DNA of 64,000 nucleotides from contig NZ_JAJLLW010000001.1 in the NCBI RefSeq assembly GCF_020991005.1, positions 558,001-622,000 of the forward strand, given 5' to 3'. Of this stretch, positions 28,192 to 36,478 are shown piece by piece. Numbering within the stretch: the first letter of the stretch is position 1; every line of letters starts with the position of its first letter. This DNA comes from Halomonas sp. CUBES01 (GTDB lineage: Bacteria; Pseudomonadota; Gammaproteobacteria; Pseudomonadales; Halomonadaceae). A program made the position numbers and the translations under genes. Under the pieces are notes generated by a model. That model searched no databases. It had not been told where the DNA came from and worked only from the letters and a program-made list of their open reading frames with translations.

Positions 28192-28799
28192 GTCGATTAG
28201 AACGCTGGTCGCGTATCAAGCGGGGCCTCGAGCCTGACGAACCATCGCCGGACGCAAGTCACGAGGTGCCCGCACCGCACGACGCTCAGCCGCCGCCTTC
28301 GGAAGCTCGCTCCTTTGACGACACGCTGGAAAGCGACAGCCGCGACGACGCCAACGAGACCGCCACTCAAGCCAAGGCGCCACCGCCCCCGGGAAGCCTG
28401 GATGACACCTTGCCCGACCCGGACACGCTGGCCGCTGGCAGCGATTTCAGCGGCTACATGGTGCCTGGCGTGAGTGCGGCGCTTAGGCGGAGGGCGCTGA
28501 AGCGCCTGTGGTCGACCGGTAACTATAACGTGCGTGACGGGCTGGATGACTACGACCTGGATTACACTCAGCAGCTCAAGCCCATGGCCACGGACTTGGC
28601 CGGCAAGCTGCGCCGCTGGGTCAAGAAAGCCGATGAAAGCCTGGACACGGGTGAAGAAGACGCGTCGATAGATGAGCCGGCCGCATCCACGACCGCTGAT
28701 AACCAGACCACGCCGTCAGAGGCTGGCGATGACGAGCCAGCGAGCGCGCAGAGATCGACACTAGACGACCAGTCTGATAACGCTCAGACCAAAGCATAA
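28188..28799 (+). CDS. DUF3306 domain protein of the formate dehydrogenase cluster
   Basis: 203-aa acidic protein. The first 75 residues and the last 60 are low-complexity, rich in Asp, Glu, Ala, Pro and Ser and probably disordered. The central part (about residues 84-145) is the conserved block PGVSAALRRRALKRLWSTGNYNVRDGLDDYDLDY, typical of DUF3306. No membrane segment or cysteines. It overlaps the DUF3305 gene by four bases. Function unknown; the disordered acidic arms around one folded element look like an adaptor or scaffold for assembly factors, which is inference only. Confidence 0.8.
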   Translation: MSRLERWSRIKRGLEPDEPSPDASHEVPAPHDAQPPPSEARSFDDTLESDSRDDANETATQAKAPPPPGSLDDTLPDPDTLAAGSDFSGYMVPGVSAALRRRALKRLWSTGNYNVRDGLDDYDLDYTQQLKPMATDLAGKLRRWVKKADESLDTGEEDASIDEPAASTTADNQTTPSEAGDDEPASAQRSTLDDQSDNAQTKA

Positions 28800-29048
28800 G
28801 GTGGGGTGTTAATCTATAAGAAACAAGATGTTGTGATGAAAGCGGGATAACAGCGTTGAAAGTGCCAGGTGCAAAAACCTTGGCAAAGCCTGCTCAGTCA
28901 CCATACGCTTGAGCAAGGAACGAGCCGGCGATCAAAAGAGGACGGATCGACTGAGCAAGTGCTAGGTATTGGCACAGCCGTTATGCCACAATAGTAAAAA
29001 AGTATGATCAACTATTATAAAAAAATGATCCTCTGACCGTGAGAATGC
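28800..29048 (+). promoter_or_regulatory. Intergenic region with inverted repeat TGGCA-N9-TGCCA
   Basis: 249 bases before the polyferredoxin gene. At 28970-28988 there is TGGCA-N9-TGCCA, and further right an AT-rich stretch with a repeated ATGATC. This could be a regulator site and promoter for the polyferredoxin-to-fdhC part of the cluster. I could not assign it to a known regulator, and the spacing excludes a sigma-54 promoter. Confidence 0.35.
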
Positions 29049-30803
29049 ATGAATCAACGAATCCAGCTGGCGTCGATAGACGATCAGCGTAACGCCGAAG
29101 CCCGAGAAGCGGTACGCCAGCGTATCTCGTGGCCAGCGAACCTAACGCCCGCCAACGTGACCTATCACAGTCGTGGTCACGCGCTCATCATTGGTGCGAG
29201 CGACACTGTCGAAGCGGCTGCCCGCGCCCTGCAGGGCAGCGGGCTCGCGTCGTTGACGCTGCTGACAGTGGGCAGCAACGAAGCAGCCGCGCCGTTGCCC
29301 GAGCCAACATCGCCAGACGCCGACTCACCGGATGCCATGCCCCAGGGGCATGCCCAGCCGCTCGTCCGCCATGCCCTGAGCACAGCCCAGCGAGATGCCC
29401 TGCGTATCAGCGGCCATCTGGGTGCGTTCGAGGTTCACATCGACGACGGCGGCAATCTGCTCAATCTGGCCCGGGCGTTTATCGACCGTGACCATTTCGA
29501 CGTAGTGCTGGATCTGAGTGTCCACCCGGTGATGGCGACCGAGCTGCCGCCGCCCGGCTATGTGCTACTCGACTGGACTGACGTCGACCGCCGCCGCGAC
29601 GCGGTGGATGCGGTGGCTGAGTTGGTCGGTGAGTTCGACAAGCCGCGTTACTTCCAGGTCAACAGCGATCTCTGCGCGCATTCCGCAAGCGGCAACACCG
29701 GCTGCACCCGCTGCCTGGACGTGTGTCCCGCTGATGCCATCAGCAGTCATCAGGGGCGTATTGAATCGCAGATCGAGATCGACCCTTACCTGTGCCAGGG
29801 CGTCGGCAGCTGCACCAGCGCCTGCCCCACCGGCGCCATTGAATTTCGCCTGCCCGATACGCGCCGCCAGCAGGACACGCTGTCCACCTGGCTGGCCGCC
29901 TACCGCGAGGCCGGCGGTCAAGCGCCGGTGCTGCGCTTTATCACCCATGACGCCCAGGACGCTGAACAGGCGGCCGGCATTACCCCCGCCGGGCACGTGC
30001 TGGACATCCCTTTGGAAGAGCTCGGGGCGGCCGGTCACGACCAGTGGTTGACGGCCCTGGCCAGCGGTGCCGCCGAAGTGCGTATCCAGGCGCACCCCGA
30101 GATGCCTCCCCGCCTGAGCGCCTTCCTGGCGGATCAAGTGAGCCAGGCGCAGACACTGTTGACCGCCCTCGGGCACGACCCAGCCCGCGTGCAGCTGCTG
30201 GCCGTTGGCGATGCTGAGGCGCGCGACGCGCTGCCCATGCTGACTCCGTTGACCGATCAGCCGCTGACGCTGAACGAGCCCAATAAGCGCGCCCGCCTGA
30301 ATATCGTGCTGGCTCGCCTGGCCGAGCTGGGTGCGCCGAGCGGTCAGCGCCACGCCATGCCGCAAGGCGCTGCGTACGGGAGCATTCAGGTCGACAGCGA
30401 TGCCTGCACGCTGTGTCACGCCTGCGTCAGCAGCTGCCCGACGCCGGCGCTTTCCTCCGGGGGCAAGGTGCCGTCGCTGAACTTCCGCGAGGCGGATTGC
30501 GTGCAGTGCGGGCTTTGCGAACAGGCCTGCCCTGAAGATGCCATCACGCTGATGCCGGGCTTTTTGGCCGCCGAGACGCGGGAAACGCGCCAGGTGTGCC
30601 ATGAAGAAGCGCCCTTCGAATGCATCGGCTGCGGCAAACCCTTCGCCACGGCCAGCACGGTCGCCAATATCAAGGCCAAGCTGGCGGATCACCCCTATTT
30701 TGCAGGCGACGCCATGCTGCGTCTGGAAATGTGCGAGGACTGCCGGGTGAAAGACGTCTGGAAAACCATGATTCGTGATCCCGACGCCCAGCTGAGGATA
30801 TAA
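29049..30803 (+). CDS. Polyferredoxin-like 4Fe-4S protein of the formate dehydrogenase cluster
   Basis: 584-aa cytoplasmic iron-sulfur protein with no Tat or Sec signal. Four [4Fe-4S] motifs lie in two ferredoxin pairs: CTRCLDVCP and CQGVGSCTSACP (about residues 217-265), then CTLCHACVSSCP and CVQCGLCEQACP (about 455-500). Between them is a 170-residue region without cysteines. The C-terminus has two CxxC pairs, CIGC and CEDC, which look like a zinc or extra cluster site. The first 200 residues match nothing I know. Four bases separate its stop from the TorD-like gene. Similar proteins occur in FDH3 clusters, with unproven role; intracellular electron transfer or regulation would fit. Confidence 0.85.
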   Translation: MNQRIQLASIDDQRNAEAREAVRQRISWPANLTPANVTYHSRGHALIIGASDTVEAAARALQGSGLASLTLLTVGSNEAAAPLPEPTSPDADSPDAMPQGHAQPLVRHALSTAQRDALRISGHLGAFEVHIDDGGNLLNLARAFIDRDHFDVVLDLSVHPVMATELPPPGYVLLDWTDVDRRRDAVDAVAELVGEFDKPRYFQVNSDLCAHSASGNTGCTRCLDVCPADAISSHQGRIESQIEIDPYLCQGVGSCTSACPTGAIEFRLPDTRRQQDTLSTWLAAYREAGGQAPVLRFITHDAQDAEQAAGITPAGHVLDIPLEELGAAGHDQWLTALASGAAEVRIQAHPEMPPRLSAFLADQVSQAQTLLTALGHDPARVQLLAVGDAEARDALPMLTPLTDQPLTLNEPNKRARLNIVLARLAELGAPSGQRHAMPQGAAYGSIQVDSDACTLCHACVSSCPTPALSSGGKVPSLNFREADCVQCGLCEQACPEDAITLMPGFLAAETRETRQVCHEEAPFECIGCGKPFATASTVANIKAKLADHPYFAGDAMLRLEMCEDCRVKDVWKTMIRDPDAQLRI

Positions 30804-30806
30804 GCC

Positions 30807-31421
30807 ATGACGCAATCTGTTCCCGCACTGAACGAAGCCGACGCGTTACGCGCTGATATCTATCGGCTTTTGGCAGCGCTGCTCCGCGAAGCGCCTAGTG
30901 ACGAGCTGCTCGGCTGGCTGGCCTCGCTGGACATCGAGCAGGATGGCAGCCGCCTGGCCGAGTGCTGGCGCGGGCTTAGCCAGGCCGCTGACAGTGCCGA
31001 TACGGCGCGTTTGAAGCGCGCGCACTTCGCCCACCTGGTGGGCGTGATTCAGGGCGACATCGTGCCCTATGCCTCCTGGTACCGTAACGGCGAACTGATG
31101 GAAGCGGCGCTGGTGGCACTGCGCCGCGATCTTGGCGCGCTGGGCTTCGAGCGCAGCGAGCACACAAAGGATCCCGAGGATCACCTGGCCGCGCTGTGCG
31201 AAGTGATGGCCATGCTGATCGACGCGACGAGCACGGATCAGGCGCACTTCTTCATGCACCATCTTGCCCCTTGGGCAAGCGATTGTTTCGACGACTTAGG
31301 GCAAGTCGACACGGCTTTTTATGCAGCGCTCGGACAGTTGGGTAGCGCTTACATGGAGAGCGAAGAGGCCCGCCTGGCCATTGAGGCGAGCCATGCCCCG
31401 GTAAGAATCGTAGAACCTTGA
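30807..31421 (+). CDS. TorD/DmsD-family molecular chaperone
   Basis: 204-aa all-helical cytoplasmic protein of the redox-enzyme maturation family. Its N-terminus (LRADIYRLLAALLREAPSDELLGWL) and the central E-H-P-E-D-H type segment (ERSEHTKDPEDHLAALCEVMAML) are the TorD signature. Such proteins bind the Tat signal of a molybdoenzyme and hold it until the cofactor is inserted. Here the client should be FdhA, or the small Tat peptide encoded next. The gene starts four bases after the polyferredoxin gene. The gap to the following gene (31422-31519) has only a short GC-rich hairpin. Confidence 0.88.
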   Translation: MTQSVPALNEADALRADIYRLLAALLREAPSDELLGWLASLDIEQDGSRLAECWRGLSQAADSADTARLKRAHFAHLVGVIQGDIVPYASWYRNGELMEAALVALRRDLGALGFERSEHTKDPEDHLAALCEVMAMLIDATSTDQAHFFMHHLAPWASDCFDDLGQVDTAFYAALGQLGSAYMESEEARLAIEASHAPVRIVEP

Positions 31422-31519
31422 CGTGACGCGCTTACGCGTTGATTCACCGTCGGGTGAGCGCGCGGCAGCCATAGCAAAAGATAAAACGGCCAAAGGCCAT
31501 GGCAAGAGAGGAGAACACC

Positions 31520-31720
31520 ATGCAACAGTCACACAATCCTGAGCGCCGCCGGTTTATGAAAACCGTGGGGTTGGGAACCGCGGCCGCAGGCGCGGCGGCC
31601 GCAGTAGGCCATGTCACCTTGGCGCAAGCCGATACCGCTCCCAGCGACGCTGAAAAACCGACAAAAAATTACCGTGAGACCGACCACGTCCGTGCTTTTT
31701 ACGCCTCGTTGCGTGACTGA
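31520..31720 (+). CDS. Small twin-arginine signal protein (formate dehydrogenase region Tat target)
   Basis: 66-aa protein that is mostly a Tat signal: positively charged start, RRRFMK motif at residues 9-14, hydrophobic alanine/glycine-rich core and a likely cleavage site after AQA. Only about 30 residues would remain (TAPSDAEKPTKNYRETDHVRAFYASLRD region). ATG 31520 follows GAGAGGAG; another ATG at 31499 lies before this ribosome site and is unlikely. Similar small Tat-tagged proteins stand directly upstream of fdhA in many FDH3 operons. Role unknown; it may be a small periplasmic subunit or an export partner. Confidence 0.85.
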   Translation: MQQSHNPERRRFMKTVGLGTAAAGAAAAVGHVTLAQADTAPSDAEKPTKNYRETDHVRAFYASLRD

Positions 31721-31744
31721 CGGCGCAATGCCAGGAGAATTGCC

Positions 31745-34600
31745 ATGCGTTTAACTCGCAAAACAGACACTCCCAAAGCACCCGGCCTGGGTATTTCGCG
31801 CCGCCAGTTCATCAAGCGCAGCGGTGCGGCTACCGGCGGTGTTGCCGCACTGGGTTTCATGGGCGCGCCCATGATGCGCCGAGCGGAATCGGCGGATAAG
31901 ACGCCGGTGCTGGATTCCCCGGTGGAAACCAAGCGCACGATCTGCTCGCACTGTTCGGTGGGCTGTGGCGTCTACGCCGAAGTACAGGAAGGCATCTGGA
32001 CCAAGCAGGAGCCGGCCTTCGATCACCCGATCAACCGCGGCGCGCACTGCGCCAAAGGCGCTTCGTTGCGCCAGCACGGCCATTCCACCCGTCGCCTGAA
32101 GTACCCCATGAAGTTGGTGGGCGGCGAATGGGAGCGCATGAGCTGGGAAGATGCCGTCAACGAGATTGGCGACAAGCTGCTCGAGTTGCGCGACGAACAC
32201 GGCCCCGACAGCGTTTACTGGCTCGGTTCGGCCAAGTTCAACAACGAGCAAGCGTACCTGATGCGCAAGCTCGCCTCCATGTGGGGCACCAACAACACCG
32301 ACCACCAGGCGCGTATCTGTCACTCCACGACCGTGGCCGGGGTTGCCAATACCTGGGGTTATGGGGCGATGACCAACTCGCTCAACGACACCCACAACAG
32401 TAAGGCGATCCTGTTCATCGGGTCGAACCCCTCCGAGGCGCACCCGGTGGCGATGCAGCACTTCCTGATTGCCAAGGAGCGTAACAACTGCCAGATCATT
32501 GTGGCCGACCCGCGCTTCACGCGTACGGCCGCCAAGGCCAACAAATACGTGCGCCTGCGTCCGGGTTCCGACGTTGCCTACGTCTGGGGTCTGCTGTGGC
32601 ACATCTTTGAAAACGGCTGGGAAGACAGCGAATACATCAACCAGCGCGTTTACGGCATGGACGATGTACGCGCTGAAGTAGCCAACTTCCCGCCGAGCGT
32701 CGTCGAGGACATCACTGGCGTCAGCGAACAGGACATGTTCGACGTGGCCAAGACCCTGTCCGAAAACCGTCCGGGGTGTGTCGTCTGGTGCATGGGCGGT
32801 ACCCAGCACACCACGGGTAACAACAATACCCGCGCTTACTGCATCCTCGAGCTCGCGCTGGGTAACATCGGCGTGGCTGGTGGCGGTGCCAACATCCTGC
32901 GCGGTCACGACAACGTGCAGGGGGCGACCGACCTGGGGCTGGGTTCCGATTCGCTGCCAGGGTACTACGGTCTCTCGGAAGGCGCTTGGCAGCACTGGTC
33001 CAACGTCTGGAACGTTGACTACGAGTGGCTGCAGGGCCGCTTCGACGATACCGAGTACAACGATGGCAAGCCCATGAACAGCGCCGGTATCACCGTGTCG
33101 CGCTGGGTGGACGGCGTGCTGGAGGAAGACGAGAACATCTCCCAGCGGACCTCGCTCAAGGCCATGTTCTACTGGGGCCACGCGGTCAACTCCCAGACCC
33201 GCGGCGTCGAAATGCAGCAGGCCATGAAAAAGCTCGAGATGATGGTCATCGTCGACCCGTACCCGACCGTGGCGGCCGTCATGCACGACCGCACCGACGG
33301 CGTTTACCTGCTGCCGGCAGCGACCCAGTTCGAAACCACCGGCAGCGTGACGGCGACCAACCGTTCCCTGCAGTGGCGCGACAAGGTCATCGACCCGCTG
33401 TTCGAGTCCAAGCCCGACCACGAGATCATGTACCTGTTTGCACGCAAGCTCGGCTTCGGTGACGAGCTGGTCGCCAACTATCAGATGAACGGCGACGAAC
33501 CGCTGATCGAAGATATCCTGCGCGAAATCAATCAGGGTATGTGGACCGTCGGCTATACCGGCCAGAGCCCCGAACGCCTCAAGGAACACCAGAAAAACTG
33601 GCATACCTTCAGCTTCGAGAACCTGCGTGCCCAAGGCGGCCCGGCGGATGGCGACTACTACGGTCTGCCGTGGCCCTGCTGGGGAACCGCCGAGTTCAAG
33701 CACCCCGGGTCGCCGAACCTCTACGATCCGAGCGTACCGGTGATGGAAGGCGGTATGGGCTTCCGTGCCCGCTTTGGTATCGAGCGTGATGGCGTCAACC
33801 TGCTGGCCGAGGGCTCAGCGCCGGTTAACGGCGATATCGACGACGGCTATCCCGAGTTCAACGACCAGCTGCTCAAAGATCTGGGCTGGTGGAACGACCT
33901 TACCGCCGAGGAAAAGCAGGCAGCGGAAGGCAAGAACTGGAAAACCGACTTGTCCGGCGGTATCCAGCGGGTGGCTATCGAGCATGGCTGCGCGCCCTAC
34001 GGCAACGCCAAGGCGCGGGCCGTGGTCTGGACCTTCCCGGACGCAGTGCCGAAGCACCGTGAGCCGCTCTACTCGACGCGCCGTGACCTGGTCGACAAAT
34101 ACCCGACCTGGGACGACTTCGACTCGATCATGCGCCTGCCGACCATGTACAAGAGCGTGCAGGACGGCGCCCCCTCGGTGGATGACTATCCGATCATCCT
34201 CACCTCCGGGCGTCTGGTGGAGTACGAAGGTGGCGGTGAAGAAACGCGCTCCATGTCGTGGCTTGCTGAACTGCAGCAAGAGATGTTTGTTGAGATCAAC
34301 CCCGCCGATGCCAACGATATCGGCATCAGCGACGGCGATGAGGTGTGGGTTGAAGGCGCCGAAGGGGGCCGCGTGAAAGTCAAGGCGATGGTGACACCGC
34401 GCGTTGATCGCAAGGTCGCCTTCATGCCGTTCCACTTTGGCGGCATGTTCCAGGGTGAGAGTCTGGAAGGAGTCTACCCGGAAGGCACCGCGCCCTATGT
34501 CATTGGCGAAGCCGCCAATACGGCGACTACCTACGGTTACGACCCGGTGACACTGATGCAGGAAACGAAGTGCACCATCTGCCGCATCGAGCGTGCCTGA
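31745..34600 (+). CDS. fdhA: Formate dehydrogenase alpha (catalytic) subunit, Tat-exported
   Basis: 951-aa Mo/W-bisMGD oxidoreductase oxidising formate to CO2 on the periplasmic side. The Tat signal SRRQFIK is at residues 18-24. The [4Fe-4S] cysteines are Cys67, Cys70, Cys74 and Cys102 (CSHCSVGC...HCAKG). The metal ligand is Cys192 in RICHSTTVAG, where E. coli FdnG has selenocysteine; no in-frame UGA is present. The final 200 residues form the MGD-binding barrel (PIILTSGRLVEYEGGGEETRS). AGGAG precedes ATG 31745. A perfect hairpin separates it from fdhB. It forms a complex with FdhB and FdhC. Confidence 0.95.
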   Translation: MRLTRKTDTPKAPGLGISRRQFIKRSGAATGGVAALGFMGAPMMRRAESADKTPVLDSPVETKRTICSHCSVGCGVYAEVQEGIWTKQEPAFDHPINRGAHCAKGASLRQHGHSTRRLKYPMKLVGGEWERMSWEDAVNEIGDKLLELRDEHGPDSVYWLGSAKFNNEQAYLMRKLASMWGTNNTDHQARICHSTTVAGVANTWGYGAMTNSLNDTHNSKAILFIGSNPSEAHPVAMQHFLIAKERNNCQIIVADPRFTRTAAKANKYVRLRPGSDVAYVWGLLWHIFENGWEDSEYINQRVYGMDDVRAEVANFPPSVVEDITGVSEQDMFDVAKTLSENRPGCVVWCMGGTQHTTGNNNTRAYCILELALGNIGVAGGGANILRGHDNVQGATDLGLGSDSLPGYYGLSEGAWQHWSNVWNVDYEWLQGRFDDTEYNDGKPMNSAGITVSRWVDGVLEEDENISQRTSLKAMFYWGHAVNSQTRGVEMQQAMKKLEMMVIVDPYPTVAAVMHDRTDGVYLLPAATQFETTGSVTATNRSLQWRDKVIDPLFESKPDHEIMYLFARKLGFGDELVANYQMNGDEPLIEDILREINQGMWTVGYTGQSPERLKEHQKNWHTFSFENLRAQGGPADGDYYGLPWPCWGTAEFKHPGSPNLYDPSVPVMEGGMGFRARFGIERDGVNLLAEGSAPVNGDIDDGYPEFNDQLLKDLGWWNDLTAEEKQAAEGKNWKTDLSGGIQRVAIEHGCAPYGNAKARAVVWTFPDAVPKHREPLYSTRRDLVDKYPTWDDFDSIMRLPTMYKSVQDGAPSVDDYPIILTSGRLVEYEGGGEETRSMSWLAELQQEMFVEINPADANDIGISDGDEVWVEGAEGGRVKVKAMVTPRVDRKVAFMPFHFGGMFQGESLEGVYPEGTAPYVIGEAANTATTYGYDPVTLMQETKCTICRIERA

Positions 34601-34625
34601 GGCCCGCCCAGACCTGACAGCATCA

Positions 34626-34651
34626 ACGGTACGGGAGGCATCCCGTACCGT
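34626..34651 (+). other. Intercistronic hairpin between fdhA and fdhB
   Basis: ACGGTACGGGA, loop GGCA, TCCCGTACCGT: a perfect 11-bp stem seven bases before the fdhB ribosome site TAGGAG. No T tract follows, so it is not a classical terminator. It probably protects the fdhA transcript end or tunes fdhB translation. Confidence 0.6.
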
Positions 34652-34666
34652 CATTAGGAGAACACC

Positions 34667-35281
34667 ATGGCTCAAATGAAATTTATGTGTGACGCCGAAC
34701 GCTGCATCGAATGCAACGGCTGCGTTACCGCCTGTAAAAACGCCAATGATGTCGAATGGGGTATTCAGCGTCGTCGCGTTGTGACCTTGAACGACGGCGA
34801 ATCTGACGAAATGTCCATTTCGGTCGCCTGCATGCACTGTGACGACGCCCCCTGCATGGCGGTGTGCCCGACCGACTGCTTCTACAAGACCGACGACGGC
34901 ATCGTGCTGCACGACAAGGACCTGTGCATCGGGTGCGGTTATTGCCTTTATGCCTGCCCGTTCGGCGCCCCGCAGTTCCCGCAGCAGGATGCGTTTGGCG
35001 AGCGCGGCAAGATGGACAAGTGTACCTTCTGTGCCGGTGGCCCGGCTGAAAGCAAGGAAGAAGAGTACGAGAAGTACGGCGCCAACCGCATCGCTGAAGG
35101 CAAGCTGCCGCTGTGCGCGGAAATGTGCTCCACCAAGGCGCTGCTGGCCGGTGATGCGCAGGACGTTGCCGACATCTTCCGTCAGCGCGTCGTACATCGT
35201 GGCCACGAAGACGGTGCCTGGTCCAACAATCCTCAGGCCAGTGCCGACAACCTAGCCTACGATGCTGCCCGTAAAGGGTAA
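34667..35281 (+). CDS. fdhB: Formate dehydrogenase FDH3-type beta (iron-sulfur) subunit
   Basis: 204-aa electron-transfer subunit with 4 x [4Fe-4S] binding motifs: CIECNGCVTAC, CMHCDDAPCMAVCPTDC, CIGCGYCLYACP and CTFCAGG with CAEMCSTKAL. There is no signal peptide of its own, as usual for a protein hitch-hiking through Tat with FdhA, and no C-terminal membrane anchor as in E. coli FdnH, which makes it short (204 versus about 294 aa) and of the FDH3 class. It carries electrons from FdhA to the cytochrome b subunit. TAGGAG is nine bases upstream of ATG 34667; fdhC begins 12 bases downstream. Confidence 0.94.
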   Translation: MAQMKFMCDAERCIECNGCVTACKNANDVEWGIQRRRVVTLNDGESDEMSISVACMHCDDAPCMAVCPTDCFYKTDDGIVLHDKDLCIGCGYCLYACPFGAPQFPQQDAFGERGKMDKCTFCAGGPAESKEEEYEKYGANRIAEGKLPLCAEMCSTKALLAGDAQDVADIFRQRVVHRGHEDGAWSNNPQASADNLAYDAARKG

Positions 35282-35292
35282 GGAGGCTTTCC

Positions 35293-36390
35293 ATGAACCA
35301 GTTGACTGCTCAGGCACCCGGTGGGGTGCCGCACCTGTCCCAATGGCAAGGGGTTTGGCGCTGGCTGCTGTTGGCCTTTGCCCTGGTGTTCAGTCTGGGC
35401 GTGGCGCAGGTTGCCCACGCCCAGGAAGCTGACCCCAATCGTGAGATGAGTACAGCGGCGCCGGGTATCGATGCGGATCAGTGGCGGCAGGTGCGCAGCG
35501 GCGAGACCGGCCCCAACTACCGTGATTCGCGAGCCGACAGTAACTACAACCTGATCAACGCCAGCGGTGAAACCTGGCGTCAGTGGCGTAACCGCTGGGT
35601 GTCACCCTTTGGTTTGATCGTGATTGGCGGCATGATCGGGATCATCGCGCTGTTCTACCTGATCGTGGGGCGCAAGCATCTTGAAGAACCGCGAACGGGG
35701 CGCAAGCTGTTCCGCTGGCCGCTTTTCATGCGGGCCTTGCACTGGTCGGTAGCGTCGCTGTTTATCGTCCTCGCGCTTACCGGTCTCAATCTGCTGTTTG
35801 GCAAGTTTGTCTTTCGCGGCTTGTTTGGCGATGCCTTCTGGGGCTGGATGGTCTCGTCCTCGAAATTGCTGCACAACTATCTGGGGCCGATTTTCAGTGT
35901 GCTGTTGATCGTGATGCTGGTCAGCCTGATCAAGGACAACCTGCCCAAGAAGCACGACCTGGAATGGTTCAAGAAGGGCGGTGGCCTTGTCGGTAAAGGC
36001 CACGTGGACGCTGGCTTTGCCAACGGCGGTGAAAAAGCCTGGTACTGGCTGCTGGCCTCGGTGGGGCTGCTGGTGGTTGCCAGCGGCCTCGTCCTCGACT
36101 TCCCCAACTTCGGGCAGGGTCGCGACACCATGCAGTGGGCCAATCTCGTCCACGCGGTGGGTGCCCTGGGGCTGACGGCCGTGTCGGTGGGTCATATCTA
36201 CATCGGCACTCTGGGAACGGAAGGGTCGCTGGAAGGCATGACCACCGGCTACGTTGATGAAACCTGGGCCAAAGAGCACCACAACCTGTGGTACGAAGAG
36301 GTCAAGGATCAGTCGGTTTCCGAGCAGGAACTGGCCGATAGAAAAGCGTCGAAAGACGCAGGTGAATCACCCGCTCCTCGCTCCTCGTAA
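35293..36390 (+). CDS. fdhC: Formate dehydrogenase gamma subunit, cytochrome b556
   Basis: 365-aa membrane subunit that transfers electrons from FdhB to the quinone pool. It starts with a cleavable-type signal (WRWLLLAFALVFSLGVAQVAHA) and about 70 periplasmic residues, then four membrane helices from about residue 100. Candidate heme b histidines lie in RALHWSVASL, HNYLGPIFSVLL, LVHAVGAL and VGHIYIGTLG. The N-terminal periplasmic extension is longer than in E. coli FdnI (217 aa) and is common in FDH3 gamma subunits. A strong terminator follows, ending the fdh transcript. Confidence 0.92.
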   Translation: MNQLTAQAPGGVPHLSQWQGVWRWLLLAFALVFSLGVAQVAHAQEADPNREMSTAAPGIDADQWRQVRSGETGPNYRDSRADSNYNLINASGETWRQWRNRWVSPFGLIVIGGMIGIIALFYLIVGRKHLEEPRTGRKLFRWPLFMRALHWSVASLFIVLALTGLNLLFGKFVFRGLFGDAFWGWMVSSSKLLHNYLGPIFSVLLIVMLVSLIKDNLPKKHDLEWFKKGGGLVGKGHVDAGFANGGEKAWYWLLASVGLLVVASGLVLDFPNFGQGRDTMQWANLVHAVGALGLTAVSVGHIYIGTLGTEGSLEGMTTGYVDETWAKEHHNLWYEEVKDQSVSEQELADRKASKDAGESPAPRSS

Positions 36391-36408
36391 GATGCGCTGG
36401 AATGTCGC

Positions 36409-36440
36409 AAAAGACACCGCCTACGGGCGGTGTCTTTTGT
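36409..36440 (+). terminator. Rho-independent terminator after fdhC
   Basis: AAAAGACACCGCC, loop TACG, GGCGGTGTCTTTT: perfect 13-bp stem flanked by A and T runs, 19 bases after the fdhC stop. Confidence 0.85.
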
Positions 36441-36478
36441 TATGCTGGGCTTAATTTCACACCATAGAGGTCGCAGAG

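Noticed and set aside
28969..28988. Sigma-54-like TTGGCAC...TGCCA before the polyferredoxin gene
   Set aside because: The GG and GC elements are 12 bases apart rather than 10, so it cannot be a sigma-54 promoter; it is kept only as an inverted repeat.
31751..33703. 650-codon open frame on the minus strand inside fdhA
   Set aside because: Antisense shadow of the well-conserved fdhA reading frame; no domain or ribosome site supports it.
31745..34600. Possible selenoprotein FdhA
   Set aside because: The position of selenocysteine is an ordinary Cys codon and the frame has no internal UGA.
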